Below are positions 25,706-35,241 of a stretch of DNA of 64,000 bases, piece after piece. The stretch is taken from positions 1,488,001 through 1,552,000 of the forward strand of contig NZ_CP119573.1 in the NCBI RefSeq assembly GCF_029278605.1. Direction: 5' to 3'. This DNA is from Cupriavidus sp. WKF15. Lineage in GTDB: Bacteria; Pseudomonadota; Gammaproteobacteria; Burkholderiales; Burkholderiaceae. The notes under the pieces were generated by a model. The model was not told the DNA's origin and ran no database searches. It worked only from the letters and a program-made list of their open reading frames with translations. The number at the start of each line of letters is the position of its first letter. Position 1 is the first letter of the stretch. Both the position numbers and the translations under genes were made by a program.

Positions 25706-26455
25706 CTATTTGCCGTTGCGGTTGAGCAGCGCGAGGAATTCGCGGCGCAGGCTGCCGTCCTTCAGGAAGGAGCCGCGCATCACGCTGTTGGTCATCTTGG
25801 CGTCGGTGTCGCGCACGCCGCGCCAGTGCATGCAGAAGTGCTCGGCCTCCATCACGATGGCCAGGCCATCGGGCTTCATCTTCTCCTGCAGCAGGTCGGC
25901 CACCTGGGCCACGGCTTCTTCCTGGATCTGTGGCCGGCACATGATCCATTCGGCCAGGCGCGCGTACTTGGACAGGCCGATCAGGTTGGAATGCTGGTTC
26001 GGCATCACGCCCACCCATAGTTTGCCGATGATCGGGCACAGGTGGTGCGAACAGGCGCTGCGCACGCGGATGGGCCCGACGATCATCAGCTCGCTGAGCT
26101 GCTCCACGTTGGGAAACTCCGTCACCGCAGGAGGCTTGGCGTAGCGCCCCGCGAAGATCTCCTTCAGGTACATCTTGGCCACGCGGCGCGCGGTTTCGCG
26201 CGTGTTGTGGTCCTGGTCCACGTCGATCACCAGCGCGCGCAGCACGTCTTCCAGGCGTGCCTGCACTTCTTCCTGGAGCGCGTCGAGCTCGCCCGGCTCG
26301 ATATAGCGGGCGATATTGTCATTGGCATGGAAGCGTTCCCGGGCGGCCAGCAGGCGGGAGCGGATACGGTCCGATACGCCTGGCTCGCCGCGCCCCGGAC
26401 CGGCGTCGCCGGGTGCCTTCTTTGCGCCGTGATGCGCCGCATCCTTGTCTGTCAT
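25706..26455 (-). CDS. folE: GTP cyclohydrolase I
   Basis: The 249-residue enzyme catalyses GTP to 7,8-dihydroneopterin triphosphate, the first step of folate/tetrahydropterin synthesis. Zinc ligands are Cys135 and His138 (ACSHHLC) and Cys208 (HFCMHWRG). The TR-ETARRVAKMYLKEIFAG and GPIRVRS segments are typical. The start at 26455 gives a charged leader of about 45 residues, longer than E. coli FolE. The BLUF photoreceptor follows immediately, suggesting light-linked pterin production (inference). It may be an accessory copy, since Cupriavidus genomes usually carry several folE genes. Confidence 0.92.
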   Translation of the reverse strand: MTDKDAAHHGAKKAPGDAGPGRGEPGVSDRIRSRLLAARERFHANDNIARYIEPGELDALQEEVQARLEDVLRALVIDVDQDHNTRETARRVAKMYLKEIFAGRYAKPPAVTEFPNVEQLSELMIVGPIRVRSACSHHLCPIIGKLWVGVMPNQHSNLIGLSKYARLAEWIMCRPQIQEEAVAQVADLLQEKMKPDGLAIVMEAEHFCMHWRGVRDTDAKMTNSVMRGSFLKDGSLRREFLALLNRNGK

Positions 26456-26976
26456 GGGAAGCCGCTTCAATAGAAAAAGGGGCGGATGGCGCCGCCCGCC
26501 TTGCCCGCCGGCGTGGTGCACCGTGCTCCACTATATGGCAGATGGCCGGCCCCCACAACCTGCGGCGCGGCGCGCAAGCGATGTGCGGTGCACACGGCGC
26601 GAGGCCTTCATGAATTGTTGATGACAACTCTCAAGTCCGTCACGCAAGCCGCCGACAAGCGCACATAATTCCCGAACCGCGGCGCCAGACAGGCAGCGGT
26701 TCTTCCCCCCGACGGGCCATCTTCCAGGGACCAGCCAGTGATCTTGCCGATTGCGTTTCCGTGCAGCAGCCTGATGTTGCTATATGTCGCCACGGTGCCG
26801 CTGCCCCAGCCCACGATGGAAGCGGACGTCGTGGAACATCATGGGCGCGCCGTGCGCGTGAGCGCGCCGCGCCTGCGCTGGCAGGGGGCGCTGTCGCAGC
26901 GCGCTGGCAGCCCGGTCCAGATTGACGCTCAGGGCTGAAGCCGCGCACCGCCGGAGCGCCGGAGCGCCGGCAGCGC
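26456..26976. other. Intergenic region upstream of folE, with a weak small frame
   Basis: This stretch of about 520 bp lies between the ArsB-like permease stop and folE. It must hold the folE promoter. Near 26945-26985 a GCCGGAGC unit is repeated in tandem about three times. Apart from the low-confidence frame at 26738-26938 I see nothing that looks like a gene. Confidence 0.35.
26738..26938 (+). CDS. Possible small protein (weak)
   Basis: This 66-codon frame has a GTG start, a hydrophobic first half (MILPIAFPCSSLMLLYVATVP) and a basic second half with strong G/C third-position preference. AGGGA lies upstream. It could be a small membrane-anchored protein. No family is recognised and the opposite strand is also open, so it may be a shadow of high GC content. 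Confidence 0.25.
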   Translation: MILPIAFPCSSLMLLYVATVPLPQPTMEADVVEHHGRAVRVSAPRLRWQGALSQRAGSPVQIDAQG

Positions 26977-28236
26977 TCAGCGTACCAGTGCCAGGATCGC
27001 GAGCGTCGGCACCATGGCTGCCGGCATGACAATCGCGCCGAGCCGCAGGAACTGGCCGGCGCTGACCATATGTCCGTCCCGCCGCAGGGCAGTCAGCCAA
27101 AGCAGCGTGGCCAGGGATCCGGTCGCCGACAGGTTCGGCCCCAGGTCGATGCCCACCAGCACCGCGCCAGTCACCGCGTTGGACGCATGACCCGCCGCCA
27201 GCGCCGATGAGGCGATCAGCCCCGCCGGAAGGTTGTTGGCGACGTTGCCGCCCAGTGCCACTGCCGCGCCGATGCCCGCAAGCCCGGCCAGGCTGTCGTG
27301 TTGCGAGGCTGCCTGCACGATGCCGGCGAGCCAGTGGATGACGCCGGTAAGTTCCAGCGCCGCCACCAGCACGAACAGCCCGGCCACCATGGGCAGCACG
27401 CCCCAGGAAATCTCGCGCAAGGCCGGCCCCAGCAGGTCGCGCCGCGTCGCGCACACCAGCAGCAGCGTGGCCGCGCCTGCCGCGCACGTGGGCCAGCCCA
27501 GGTCGCTGCCGCGCAGCGAGGCGATCAGCAGCGCCAGCCCGGTCAGCACAATGCCAATCGCCGTCAGCCACGCCTGCAGGCTCAGCGGCGGTACCGGCAC
27601 GTCGCAGTCGATGCGCTCGGCCAGCGCCGTGCGCTGCGTCCAGTACAGCGCCGCCAGCGTGGCCACCACGGCCACCAGCGATGGCAGTGCAAAGTGGGCC
27701 AGCCAGCCGGCCAGCGGCGGCATGCGCGTGCCGAAGATCACGAGGTTGGCCGGATTGGAAATCGGTAGCACGAAGCTGGCCGCGTTGGCGATGAAGGCGC
27801 AGGCGAACAGGTGTGGCAGCGGGTTTTTCACCCTGGCCGCACGCGTGGCGGCCAGCACCGCGGGCGTCAGCACCACGGCGGTGGCGTCGTTGGACATGAA
27901 CGCGGTGACCAGCGTGCCGAAGCCATAGACCAGCAGGAACAAGCTGCGCGCCGAACCGCGCGCGCGCCGCACAGCCAGTGCCGCCACATGGTCGAACAGT
28001 CCCGTCTTGCGCGCCAGTTCGGAGATCACCATCATGCCGGCCAGGAACAGGTAGACATCCAGGCCGCGCGCGACGGCGGCCAGTGCGTCGGGCACGGCCA
28101 GCAAGCCGCTCAGGCAAAGCAGCACGGCGCCGGCAACGGCCCAGAACGCCTCGGGCAGGCGCAGCGGCCGCATCAGCACGCCGGCCGTAGTGAAGGCGGC
28201 GATCGACCAGATCCATATCGCGTTGACGCTCGACAT
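26977..28236 (-). CDS. ArsB/NhaD-type (ion transporter superfamily) anion permease
   Basis: The 419-residue protein has 10-12 membrane segments. Characteristic stretches are FLAGMMVISELARKTG, the helical-hairpin loop FMSNDATAVVLTPAV, the pair ANAASFVLPISNPANLVIFG, and near the C-terminus GGNVANNLPAGL with DLGPNLSATGSLATLLWL. These fit the ArsB/arsenical-pump branch. No arsR, arsC or other ars gene is nearby, so arsenite export is not assured; another oxyanion or carboxylate is possible. The start MSSVNAIW at 28236 has no strong Shine-Dalgarno. Confidence 0.8.
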   Translation of the reverse strand: MSSVNAIWIWSIAAFTTAGVLMRPLRLPEAFWAVAGAVLLCLSGLLAVPDALAAVARGLDVYLFLAGMMVISELARKTGLFDHVAALAVRRARGSARSLFLLVYGFGTLVTAFMSNDATAVVLTPAVLAATRAARVKNPLPHLFACAFIANAASFVLPISNPANLVIFGTRMPPLAGWLAHFALPSLVAVVATLAALYWTQRTALAERIDCDVPVPPLSLQAWLTAIGIVLTGLALLIASLRGSDLGWPTCAAGAATLLLVCATRRDLLGPALREISWGVLPMVAGLFVLVAALELTGVIHWLAGIVQAASQHDSLAGLAGIGAAVALGGNVANNLPAGLIASSALAAGHASNAVTGAVLVGIDLGPNLSATGSLATLLWLTALRRDGHMVSAGQFLRLGAIVMPAAMVPTLAILALVR

Positions 28237-28285
28237 TGTGGTTCTTGTTGTTGGGGGATGAGTGGAAGGCGATCTGGCGCGCCGG

Positions 28286-30328
28286 CTACAGGCTGGTCCG
28301 GTCGTCGCGCACGCCGGGCGTGGCGGCCTGGCCGGGCAGGCCCACGGCTTCGCTGGTGACGGGGGCGGCGGAAGTGTCCTGTGCCGACGCCGGCGCGGGC
28401 GGCGGTGCCGGGAATCCCAGCGAGGCAATCCCCTGATTGCCTTCGGCGTACTCGGCATACATCCAGTCACCCGCGCTGCGCACGACACCGGACGGCGCAG
28501 CGGCATCGCGCGCAGGGATGCCTGCGAGCCGGCCTTCCATATACGACGCCCAGATCGGCAGCGCCGTGGTCGCGCCGAATTCGCGGGCACCCAGGCTGTG
28601 GTTATCGTCAAAGCCCATCCAGGCCACCGTGACCACGTTGCCGGCATAGCCGGCGAACCAGCCGTCGGCAGCGTCGTTGGTGGTGCCGGTCTTGCCCGCG
28701 ACATCTTCCCGGTGCAGGTAGCGTCGAACGCCCGTGCCGGTGCCGTCATCCACCACGCTGCGCAGCAGGCTGTCCATCACGAAGGCATTGCGTTCGCTGA
28801 TGACGCGCGGCGGCTGCGCACCGGTGTCGGCGGCAAACAGCACATTGCCCTCGCTGTCGGTAATGCGCGAGATCAGGTATGGCTCGACGCGATGGCCCTG
28901 GTTGGCGAACACCGAGTAGGCCGCCGCCAGCCGCAGCGGCGACGTCGTGCCGGTGCCCAGCGCCAGCGGCAGGTAGCGCGGCAGCCGCTTGGGCGAAAAG
29001 CCGAAGCGGCTGGCGAATTCCACCGCGTACGGAATGCCGATGGTCTGTAGCGTGCGGATGGCCGGCAGGTTGCGCGAGTCGGCCAGGGCCTGGCGCACCG
29101 TGACCGCGCCCAGGAAGCGGCCGTCGTCGTTGGACGGCTGCCAGCGCGAGCCGTTGCCCAGCGGCGCATCGTTGATCAGCGTGCCCGGCGACACGCCGCG
29201 TTCCAGCGCCGCCGCATAGATAAAGGGTTTGAAGGTCGAGCCCGGCTGTCGCAGCGCCTGCGTGGCATGGTTGAAGCGATTGGTGGCAAAGTCGGCGCCG
29301 CCGACCATGGCCTCGATGGCACCCGTGTCGCCATCCAGCGAAACCAGGGCTGCCTGCGGCCCGCTGTCCGGACCGGCGAGTCGATGGCGCCGCCCGTATC
29401 CGTCCAGGCCGCGCCGCACGGCGTCGTGGGCCATGGTCTGCCGCACCGACGACACCGTGGTGTAGACGTTCAGGCCGCGCGTGTAGGCTTCATCGCCGAA
29501 CCGGTCGCGTGCCAGCTGGCGCGCGAGTTCCGCGACATATTCCGCGTGGCCGGCGAACTGGCCGGCACTGTCGGGGGCAATCTCCAGCCGGGCGGAGCGT
29601 GCTTCGCGGTACTGGTCCTGGCTGATCATGCCGAGCGCCAGCATGCGCCCGAGCACGTATTCCTGGCGGCGCTTGGCGCGCGTGAAGTTCGCCACCGGGT
29701 TGATGGTGGAGGGCGCCTTGGGCAGCCCTGCCAGCATGGCGGTTTCGGCCAGCGAAAGCCGGTCCAGCGGCTTGCCGAAATAGGCGTGGGCCGCGCTGCC
29801 AAAGCCGTAGGCATGCTCGCCCAGGTAGACCTGGTTCATGTACACCTCGAGGATGCGGTCCTTCGAAAGCGTACGGTCGATCTTCCAGGCCAGCAGGATC
29901 TCGTACCACTTGCGCGCGAGCGTCTTCTCGCGCGACAGGTAGAAGTTGCGCGCCACCTGCATCGTGATCGTGGAGGCGCCCTGCGCATAGCCTCGGCCCA
30001 GGTTGGCCAGCGCGGCGCGGAAGATTCCCGGGACGTCGATGCCGTCGTGCTCGTAGAACTGGTCGTCCTCGGCGGCAAGCAGCGCCTGCGTCATCTGGCG
30101 CGGCATCTTCTCGAACGGGATGAATTCGCGGTGCTCGCTGCCGAACTCGCCGATCTGCACGTTGTCGCTGGTGAAGATCCGCAGCGGCACGTCCGGGCGG
30201 TACTCGCGCAGCGCATCGACGGGGGGAAGCTGCCGCAGGCTGACGACCGCGGCGAAACCGGCGAGCAGCACGCCGGCCGCAGCCAGCGCCAGCGCGGCGC
30301 CGCCTGCCTTGACTGCAAATTTTTTCAT
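28286..30328 (-). CDS. Class A penicillin-binding protein (bifunctional transglycosylase/transpeptidase)
   Basis: The 680-residue inner-membrane enzyme builds peptidoglycan. A short cytoplasmic tail and TM (about 8-30) lead to the GT51 glycosyltransferase domain (EDDQFYEHDGID, GASTITMQVARNFYLS, KDRILEVYMNQVYLG). The transpeptidase domain follows, with catalytic SxxK (GSTFKPFIY), SRN and KTGTT motifs. At 680 residues it is shorter than PBP1a and lacks the inserted OB-like domain, so it is probably an accessory class A PBP. The C-terminal tail is Ala/Pro-rich. It follows the alpha/beta hydrolase gene by 10 bp, suggesting co-expression. Confidence 0.9.
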   Translation of the reverse strand: MKKFAVKAGGAALALAAAGVLLAGFAAVVSLRQLPPVDALREYRPDVPLRIFTSDNVQIGEFGSEHREFIPFEKMPRQMTQALLAAEDDQFYEHDGIDVPGIFRAALANLGRGYAQGASTITMQVARNFYLSREKTLARKWYEILLAWKIDRTLSKDRILEVYMNQVYLGEHAYGFGSAAHAYFGKPLDRLSLAETAMLAGLPKAPSTINPVANFTRAKRRQEYVLGRMLALGMISQDQYREARSARLEIAPDSAGQFAGHAEYVAELARQLARDRFGDEAYTRGLNVYTTVSSVRQTMAHDAVRRGLDGYGRRHRLAGPDSGPQAALVSLDGDTGAIEAMVGGADFATNRFNHATQALRQPGSTFKPFIYAAALERGVSPGTLINDAPLGNGSRWQPSNDDGRFLGAVTVRQALADSRNLPAIRTLQTIGIPYAVEFASRFGFSPKRLPRYLPLALGTGTTSPLRLAAAYSVFANQGHRVEPYLISRITDSEGNVLFAADTGAQPPRVISERNAFVMDSLLRSVVDDGTGTGVRRYLHREDVAGKTGTTNDAADGWFAGYAGNVVTVAWMGFDDNHSLGAREFGATTALPIWASYMEGRLAGIPARDAAAPSGVVRSAGDWMYAEYAEGNQGIASLGFPAPPPAPASAQDTSAAPVTSEAVGLPGQAATPGVRDDRTSL

Positions 30329-30338
30329 GCGCGCAATT

Positions 30339-31229
30339 CTAGCGGAACCGGGCCAGCGGAAGCGGCACACCTGACTCGTCGTGGTCCGGCGGCGGGGTGC
30401 GCGGGGTGTCGGGGAGGGGATCGTGCTGCACCTGGCGCGCGAACTCGCACAATGCCAGCCAGGTTTCCCGCCGCTCGACAATGGTGAAGTGATCCGTGCC
30501 GGGCATGGTCTGCAGCGTTACCGGACCCGGCCAGGCGGCGACCAGCCGTTCCGAGCAGGCATGCGGCACCACGTCATCGACCTCGGCCAGCAGCACCTTG
30601 GTGCTTTGCACCACTTTCTTGCAATGTGAAATGGAATCGAAATGGTGGCGCATCAGCTGCCGCAGCGGGACCAGCGGAAAGCGCTGGCGCACCAGTTCCA
30701 GCATCGAGTCATAGGGCGTGATGAGCTGCAGGCTTTCAAAGTCCTGCAGGTCGGCAAGCTGGATCGCCACGCCAGTGCCCAGGCTGCGGCCCACGACATG
30801 GGCCCGCGTGCCGGGGAAGATGCGGCGCAGGTGCAGCAGGAACTGGCTGGCGTCGGCGACGGCGGCGGCCTCGGTGGGCTGGCCGTCGGAATGTCCGAGT
30901 CCGCGGTAGTCGAAGGTTGCGAAGCCCATGCCGGGCGGCAGCCAGCAAGCATATTGCAGCGTTTCGAGCACATCTTCGCCACGGCCTGGCAGGTAGAACA
31001 GGAGGTCACGGACCGTGTCGCCTGGCGCGTGGTAGATGTAGCCGCGCAGTACACCGCCCGGCACCAGGTGCGAATAGCTGATGATACCGTCGGGCAGGTC
31101 CCGCGGAGGGCGGCGGCGTGCATCGAACAGCAGGCGCCCCTGGTTGACGCTGAGGTAGGTCCAGTAGCAGGCAAAGCCGCTCGCGGTCACCAGCGTGGCG
31201 GCCAGCGCGCGGCGCATGAGGGATGACAT
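30339..31229 (-). CDS. Alpha/beta hydrolase, membrane-anchored
   Basis: The 296-residue protein has an N-terminal hydrophobic segment (about 6-26). The alpha/beta-hydrolase core carries the oxyanion loop YLPGRGEDV, the YRGLGHSDG motif, nucleophile elbow GRSLG, acid in EVDDVVP and catalytic His in GTDHFT. It belongs to the BEM46/YqiA-like family of serine hydrolases, with unknown ester or lipid substrate. It sits directly upstream of the class A PBP, so an envelope-related role is plausible (inference). Confidence 0.82.
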   Translation of the reverse strand: MSSLMRRALAATLVTASGFACYWTYLSVNQGRLLFDARRRPPRDLPDGIISYSHLVPGGVLRGYIYHAPGDTVRDLLFYLPGRGEDVLETLQYACWLPPGMGFATFDYRGLGHSDGQPTEAAAVADASQFLLHLRRIFPGTRAHVVGRSLGTGVAIQLADLQDFESLQLITPYDSMLELVRQRFPLVPLRQLMRHHFDSISHCKKVVQSTKVLLAEVDDVVPHACSERLVAAWPGPVTLQTMPGTDHFTIVERRETWLALCEFARQVQHDPLPDTPRTPPPDHDESGVPLPLARFR

Positions 31230-31402
31230 GTCTGGGTCCGGAATCCGTGGCGCTCTGGGAGCACAGCGGACTTGGCCCCCTGGGTGGAGCCTAACCGATT
31301 TTCGCGCCAGTCGGGATGAGTTCCCATGCCCGCCGGTTCAGTTCTTGTACGATACGGCTCAGAAGGCCGCGCCACCCCAGTGCGCAGGCAGGAGCCCCAG
31401 GC

Positions 31403-31645
31403 ATGAGTGAACAGAAGCACGAACAACTGCGCGCCGAAGAGGCGCAGGCCATGCAACGCGTGGTCGACGCGACCCGCCAGGTCCAGGTCGCCTTTGCGGC
31501 GCTGCAGTCCCAATATCCCCCGCAAGGCAGCGGCAAGCCCTCCAAACTTGCGCTGCAGACGTTCGACGCTGCGCTGCAGGCGTTGGAAGATGCTCAGGCG
31601 ACATTCGACGAAATCCTGAACGACCTGCTCGACGAGGCACGGTAA
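31403..31645 (+). CDS. Small helical (coiled-coil) hypothetical protein
   Basis: The 80-residue protein is almost wholly helical, rich in Gln, Ala and Glu, with two predicted helices around a Pro/Gly turn (YPPQGSGKPS). CAGGAG precedes the ATG at 31403. No family is recognised. It lies between the divergent hydrolase gene and the sigma-54 activator. Third-position GC is high, supporting a real gene. Confidence 0.65.
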   Translation: MSEQKHEQLRAEEAQAMQRVVDATRQVQVAFAALQSQYPPQGSGKPSKLALQTFDAALQALEDAQATFDEILNDLLDEAR

Positions 31646-31803
31646 CGCCGCGCCGGGCAGGCGCAATCCCGGGGCAGCGTGTGATATGGTTGCCGGACAA
31701 AACGCCGCCGCGGCCGCCGCCGGTTCTTCCGGCCATGCGCGAGCCTCGGGACGGCGTGGCCCCGGCTGCACGGCACGGGTGCCGCTACCGGAGACCCGTT
31801 GCC

Positions 31804-33777
31804 ATGCCTCGTGCCGACAGCCAGGGCGCTGCCCGTTTTGCCCTTTCCCATGCCGCATCGCTGGCCGATGCCGGCGCAACGGACAGCGACCGCCCCGGAC
31901 TGATCGCACGCGCGCACGCCCGCTCGGCGGAATTCGGCCTGGACGAGCGCCTGCTGCCCGAATACCAGCCACTCGGCGCGCGCGCGCTGCACGCGCTGGT
32001 TGACAGCAATCGCGCCCTGTACTGCCACGCCTTGCCGGTCATGGAGACGCTGCACGCACAGATTGCCAATACCGACAGCATGGTGCTGCTCACGGACCGC
32101 GCGGGGGTGATCCTGCATAGCCTGGGTGACAGCGAGTTCGCCGCCCGGGCCCGGCGCGTGGCGCTGGCGCCGGGCGAATCGTGGTCCGAACTGAGCAAGG
32201 GCACCAATGCCATCGGGACGGCGCTGGCCGAGGCCCGGCCCACGGTGATCCATGCCGGCGAGCATTTCCTGCGTGCCAACCACCAGCTCACCTGCTCGTG
32301 CACGCCGATCATCGGGCCCGGCGGCGAGACCCTGGGCGCGCTTGACGTGAGCGGTGACCAGCGCGGCTTCCACAAGCACACCATGGCGCTCGTGCGCATG
32401 TCCGCGCAGATGATCGAGAACCACCTGTTCGCCAACCACTACACCGATGCCGTGCTGGTGCGTTTCCATGCGCGCCCGGAATTCGTCGGCACGCTGTTCG
32501 AGGGGATGGCGGCCTTCGCGCCGGATGGCAGCTTCCTTGGCGCCAACCGCAGTGCGCTGTTCCAGTTCGGCCTGCCTCCCGACCAGCTGATGGCTGGCGG
32601 CTTTGGCGGGCTGTTCGGGCAGCCGGTGGCGCGTGCCATGCAGGCGCGCGGCCAGGCCGCAGGGCACCTGCAGACCCTGGCGCTGCCGAGCCGCGTGCAG
32701 GTGTTCGCCCGTATCGAATACCTGCCGTCGGCCGCGCCCGCGCCTTCCGCGTCGGCACCGGACACCCCGGCCGCATTGCCGCCTGCGCTGGCGAGGCTCG
32801 ACACCGGCGATGCGCGCGTGGCCGCCGTCCTGCGCCGCGTGCACAAGGTCAGCGGACGCGATATCCCGATCCTCGTGCACGGCCGCACCGGGACCGGCAA
32901 GGAGTGGCTCGCGCGGGCCATTCATGCGGTATCGCCGCGCAGCGGCGGCCCGTTCGTGGCGGTGAACTGCGCGGCGATCCCGGAATCGCTGATCGAGGCC
33001 GAGCTGTTCGGCTACGAGGACGGCGCCTTTACCGGCGCGCGCCGTCACGGCAGCACGGGCAAGGTGACGCAGGCCGACGGCGGCACGCTGTTCCTGGATG
33101 AAATCGGCGACATGCCGCTGGCGCAGCAGGTGCGCCTGATGCGCGTGCTGCAGGAACGCGCGGTCACGCCGCTCGGCGGCTCGCGTGCGGTCGCGGTGGA
33201 TGTCCGCATCGTATGTGCCACGCACCGCGACCTGCGCGCGATGATCGCGGCAGGCACCTTCCGCGAAGACCTCTACTACCGCATCAACGCGCTCATGGTC
33301 ACGCTGCCGGCCCTGAGCGAGCGCAGCGACCTGCAGGTGCTGGTGGCGCGCACCCTGTCGATGCAGCAGGCCGAAGCCGGGCCGCAGTGTCCGCAGCGCG
33401 TGTCCGACGCGGTCATGGCGCGCCTGCGCGCGCATGCATGGCCAGGCAACCTGCGCCAGATGGCCAACGTGCTGCGCACGGCGGCGATCATGGCGGAGGG
33501 CGAGGATGAGATCCGCTGCGAGCACCTGCCCGAGGAATTCGCCGACGAGATCGCCAACGAGATTGACGACGAGATTGCCAACGAGATCGCGGCACCCGTG
33601 CCGGCCACGGACGCGGTTGCGTTGCCACGGCCGTCCGCGCAAGGACGCATGCGCGACTGGGAGGCCGGCCTGATCCGCCAGGCGCTGGCGCGCCATGGCG
33701 GCAACGTCAGCCTGGTAGCGCGCGAGCTGGGCGTGTCGCGCAATACCATCTACCGGCGCCTGCGCGGCGCGCCGTAG
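31804..33777 (+). CDS. acoR: AcoR-like sigma-54-dependent transcriptional activator
   Basis: The 657-residue regulator has a GAF-type sensor (about 60-220: SNRALYCHALPVMETLH, LTDRAGVILHSLGD, GTNAIGTAL), a PAS-like middle and an AAA+ sigma-54 domain with Walker A GRTGTGKE, ELFGYEDGAFTGARR containing GAFTGA, and Walker B GGTLFLDEIGD. The Fis-type HTH lies at the end (LVARELGVSRNTIYRRLRG). The start is set at 31804 (MPRADSQG). Between AAA+ and HTH is a short acidic tandem repeat. The neighbouring alcohol and aldehyde dehydrogenase genes, plus a sigma-54 promoter in front of acoD, fit AcoR-type control of acetoin/ethanol oxidation. Confidence 0.88.
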   Translation: MPRADSQGAARFALSHAASLADAGATDSDRPGLIARAHARSAEFGLDERLLPEYQPLGARALHALVDSNRALYCHALPVMETLHAQIANTDSMVLLTDRAGVILHSLGDSEFAARARRVALAPGESWSELSKGTNAIGTALAEARPTVIHAGEHFLRANHQLTCSCTPIIGPGGETLGALDVSGDQRGFHKHTMALVRMSAQMIENHLFANHYTDAVLVRFHARPEFVGTLFEGMAAFAPDGSFLGANRSALFQFGLPPDQLMAGGFGGLFGQPVARAMQARGQAAGHLQTLALPSRVQVFARIEYLPSAAPAPSASAPDTPAALPPALARLDTGDARVAAVLRRVHKVSGRDIPILVHGRTGTGKEWLARAIHAVSPRSGGPFVAVNCAAIPESLIEAELFGYEDGAFTGARRHGSTGKVTQADGGTLFLDEIGDMPLAQQVRLMRVLQERAVTPLGGSRAVAVDVRIVCATHRDLRAMIAAGTFREDLYYRINALMVTLPALSERSDLQVLVARTLSMQQAEAGPQCPQRVSDAVMARLRAHAWPGNLRQMANVLRTAAIMAEGEDEIRCEHLPEEFADEIANEIDDEIANEIAAPVPATDAVALPRPSAQGRMRDWEAGLIRQALARHGGNVSLVARELGVSRNTIYRRLRGAP

Positions 33778-33784
33778 CGCAGCG

Positions 33785-34183
33785 CTACAAGGCAGGCTGC
33801 ATGGCAAGCCGCGCGGCCTCTTCGTCGCTGAACAGTTCCGAGCGCGTCAGGAAACGCTGACCGGTCCCGCTTTCCAGCGAGAACATGCCGCCCGCGCCCG
33901 CCACGACATCGATCACCAGTCGCGTGTGCTGCCAGTACTCGAACTGCGCGCGCGTCATGTAGAACGGCGCGCCGCCGATCTCGCCAAGGCGGACGTCGGC
34001 TTCGCCGACGATCAGGTCGCCAGCGGCGAAGCACATCGGCGCGCTGCCGTCGCAGCAGCCGCCGGACTGGTGGAACATCAGCGGACCATGCCGCGCGCGC
34101 AGCGCGTCGATCAGCGCCAGCGCGGCCGGGGTGGCGACGACGCGGGGCACGGGATCCGCAGTGTCGGCGTGGGCTCGCGGCAT
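33785..34183 (-). CDS. DUF779 protein of the acetaldehyde dehydrogenase module
   Basis: The 132-residue soluble protein has the family signature HQSGGCCDGSAPMC, a cysteine-rich segment that could bind metal or act in redox, and the motif GGAPFYMTRAQFEYWQHT. DUF779 genes commonly accompany AcoD/ExaC-type aldehyde dehydrogenases; function is not established. The start at 34183 is chosen 10 bp after the alcohol dehydrogenase stop. It converges on acoR across only a few bases. Confidence 0.85.
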   Translation of the reverse strand: MPRAHADTADPVPRVVATPAALALIDALRARHGPLMFHQSGGCCDGSAPMCFAAGDLIVGEADVRLGEIGGAPFYMTRAQFEYWQHTRLVIDVVAGAGGMFSLESGTGQRFLTRSELFSDEEAARLAMQPAL

Positions 34184-34193
34184 GGTCGCTGCC

Positions 34194-35222
34194 TCAGCCC
34201 GCCAGGTCGAGCACCACGCGGCCCTCGACCCTGCCTTCGCGCAGCCGGTTGAGCACATCGTTGACGTCTTCCAGCTTCGCCGTCGAGACCGTGGCCTTCA
34301 CGTCGCCGTGCGCGGCGAAATCGAGCGATTCCTGCAGGTCGCTGCGCGTGCCGACAATCGAGCCCCGGATGGTGATGCCCTTGAGCACCACGTCAAAGAT
34401 CGGCGTGCCGAAATCGCCGGGAGGCAACCCGTTGAGCGCGATGGTGCCGCCACGCCGCACCATGCCGATCGCCTGCGAGAATGCCTTGGGCGAGACCGCC
34501 GTGACCAGCACGCCATGCGCGCCGCCGATTTCCTTCTGCAGCCACGCGGCCGGGTCCGTGTCGCGCGCGTTGACCGCCACCTCCGCGCCCAGCCTGCGGG
34601 CCAGCTCGAGCTTGGTATCGTCGATATCGACCGCGGCCACGCGCAGGCCCATGGCCCTGGCATACTGCACCGCCACATGGCCCAGGCCGCCGATGCCCGA
34701 GATCACCACCCACTGGCCGGGACGCGTGTCGGTGACCTTGAGGCCCTTGTACACGGTGACGCCGGCGCACAGGATCGGCGCGATCTCGACGAAGCCCACC
34801 TTGTCGGGCAGCAGGCCCACGTAGTTGGGATCGGCCACGACATACTCGCCATAGCCGCCGTTGACGGAATAGCCGGTGTTCTGCTGCTTTTCGCACAAGG
34901 TTTCCCAGCCCTGCAGGCAGTGCTCGCAGTAGCCGCAGGCGCTGTACAACCACGGAATGCCGACGCGGTCGCCTTCCTTCACGCGGCTGACGCCGCTGCC
35001 CACGGCAGATACGTAGCCGACGCCTTCATGGCCGGGAATAAAGGGCAGCGTAGGTTTGACCGGCCAGTCGCCGTCGGCGGCGTGCAGGTCGGTGTGGCAG
35101 ACGCCGGAGGCCTCGATCTTTACCTGGACCTGGCCCGGGCCCGGTTGCGGCACGGGTACTTCATCGATCGTGAGCGGCGCGCCGAATGCGCGCACCACCG
35201 CAGCTTTCATCATCGCTGGCAT
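34194..35222 (-). CDS. Zinc-dependent alcohol dehydrogenase (AdhP-like)
   Basis: The 342-residue medium-chain dehydrogenase oxidises primary alcohols with NAD. Catalytic zinc ligands are in GVCHTDLH and [10 protein letters not shown]. Structural zinc cysteines are in [18 protein letters not shown]. The nucleotide loop is [14 protein letters not shown], followed by an acidic VDIDD end, which prefers NAD. The ATG at 35222 follows AGGAG; in-frame ATGs a few codons later are alternatives. With acoD upstream it oxidises ethanol to acetate via acetaldehyde (inferred from the pair). Confidence 0.9.
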   Translation of the reverse strand: MPAMMKAAVVRAFGAPLTIDEVPVPQPGPGQVQVKIEASGVCHTDLHAADGDWPVKPTLPFIPGHEGVGYVSAVGSGVSRVKEGDRVGIPWLYSACGYCEHCLQGWETLCEKQQNTGYSVNGGYGEYVVADPNYVGLLPDKVGFVEIAPILCAGVTVYKGLKVTDTRPGQWVVISGIGGLGHVAVQYARAMGLRVAAVDIDDTKLELARRLGAEVAVNARDTDPAAWLQKEIGGAHGVLVTAVSPKAFSQAIGMVRRGGTIALNGLPPGDFGTPIFDVVLKGITIRGSIVGTRSDLQESLDFAAHGDVKATVSTAKLEDVNDVLNRLREGRVEGRVVLDLAG

Positions 35223-35241
35223 ATCGACTCCTGGTTGGATG

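Noticed and set aside
26945..26985. Tandem GCCGGAGC units as a CRISPR or mobile repeat
   Set aside because: Only about three short direct units without spacers; simple GC-rich slippage explains them.
26977..28236. Arsenic resistance operon
   Set aside because: Only the ArsB-like permease is present. No arsR, arsC, arsH or arsenite-responsive element is nearby.
31594..33807. A 737-codon frame antisense to the AcoR-like activator
   Set aside because: The sense gene has GAF, AAA+ and Fis domains. The antisense frame is an artefact of high third-position GC.
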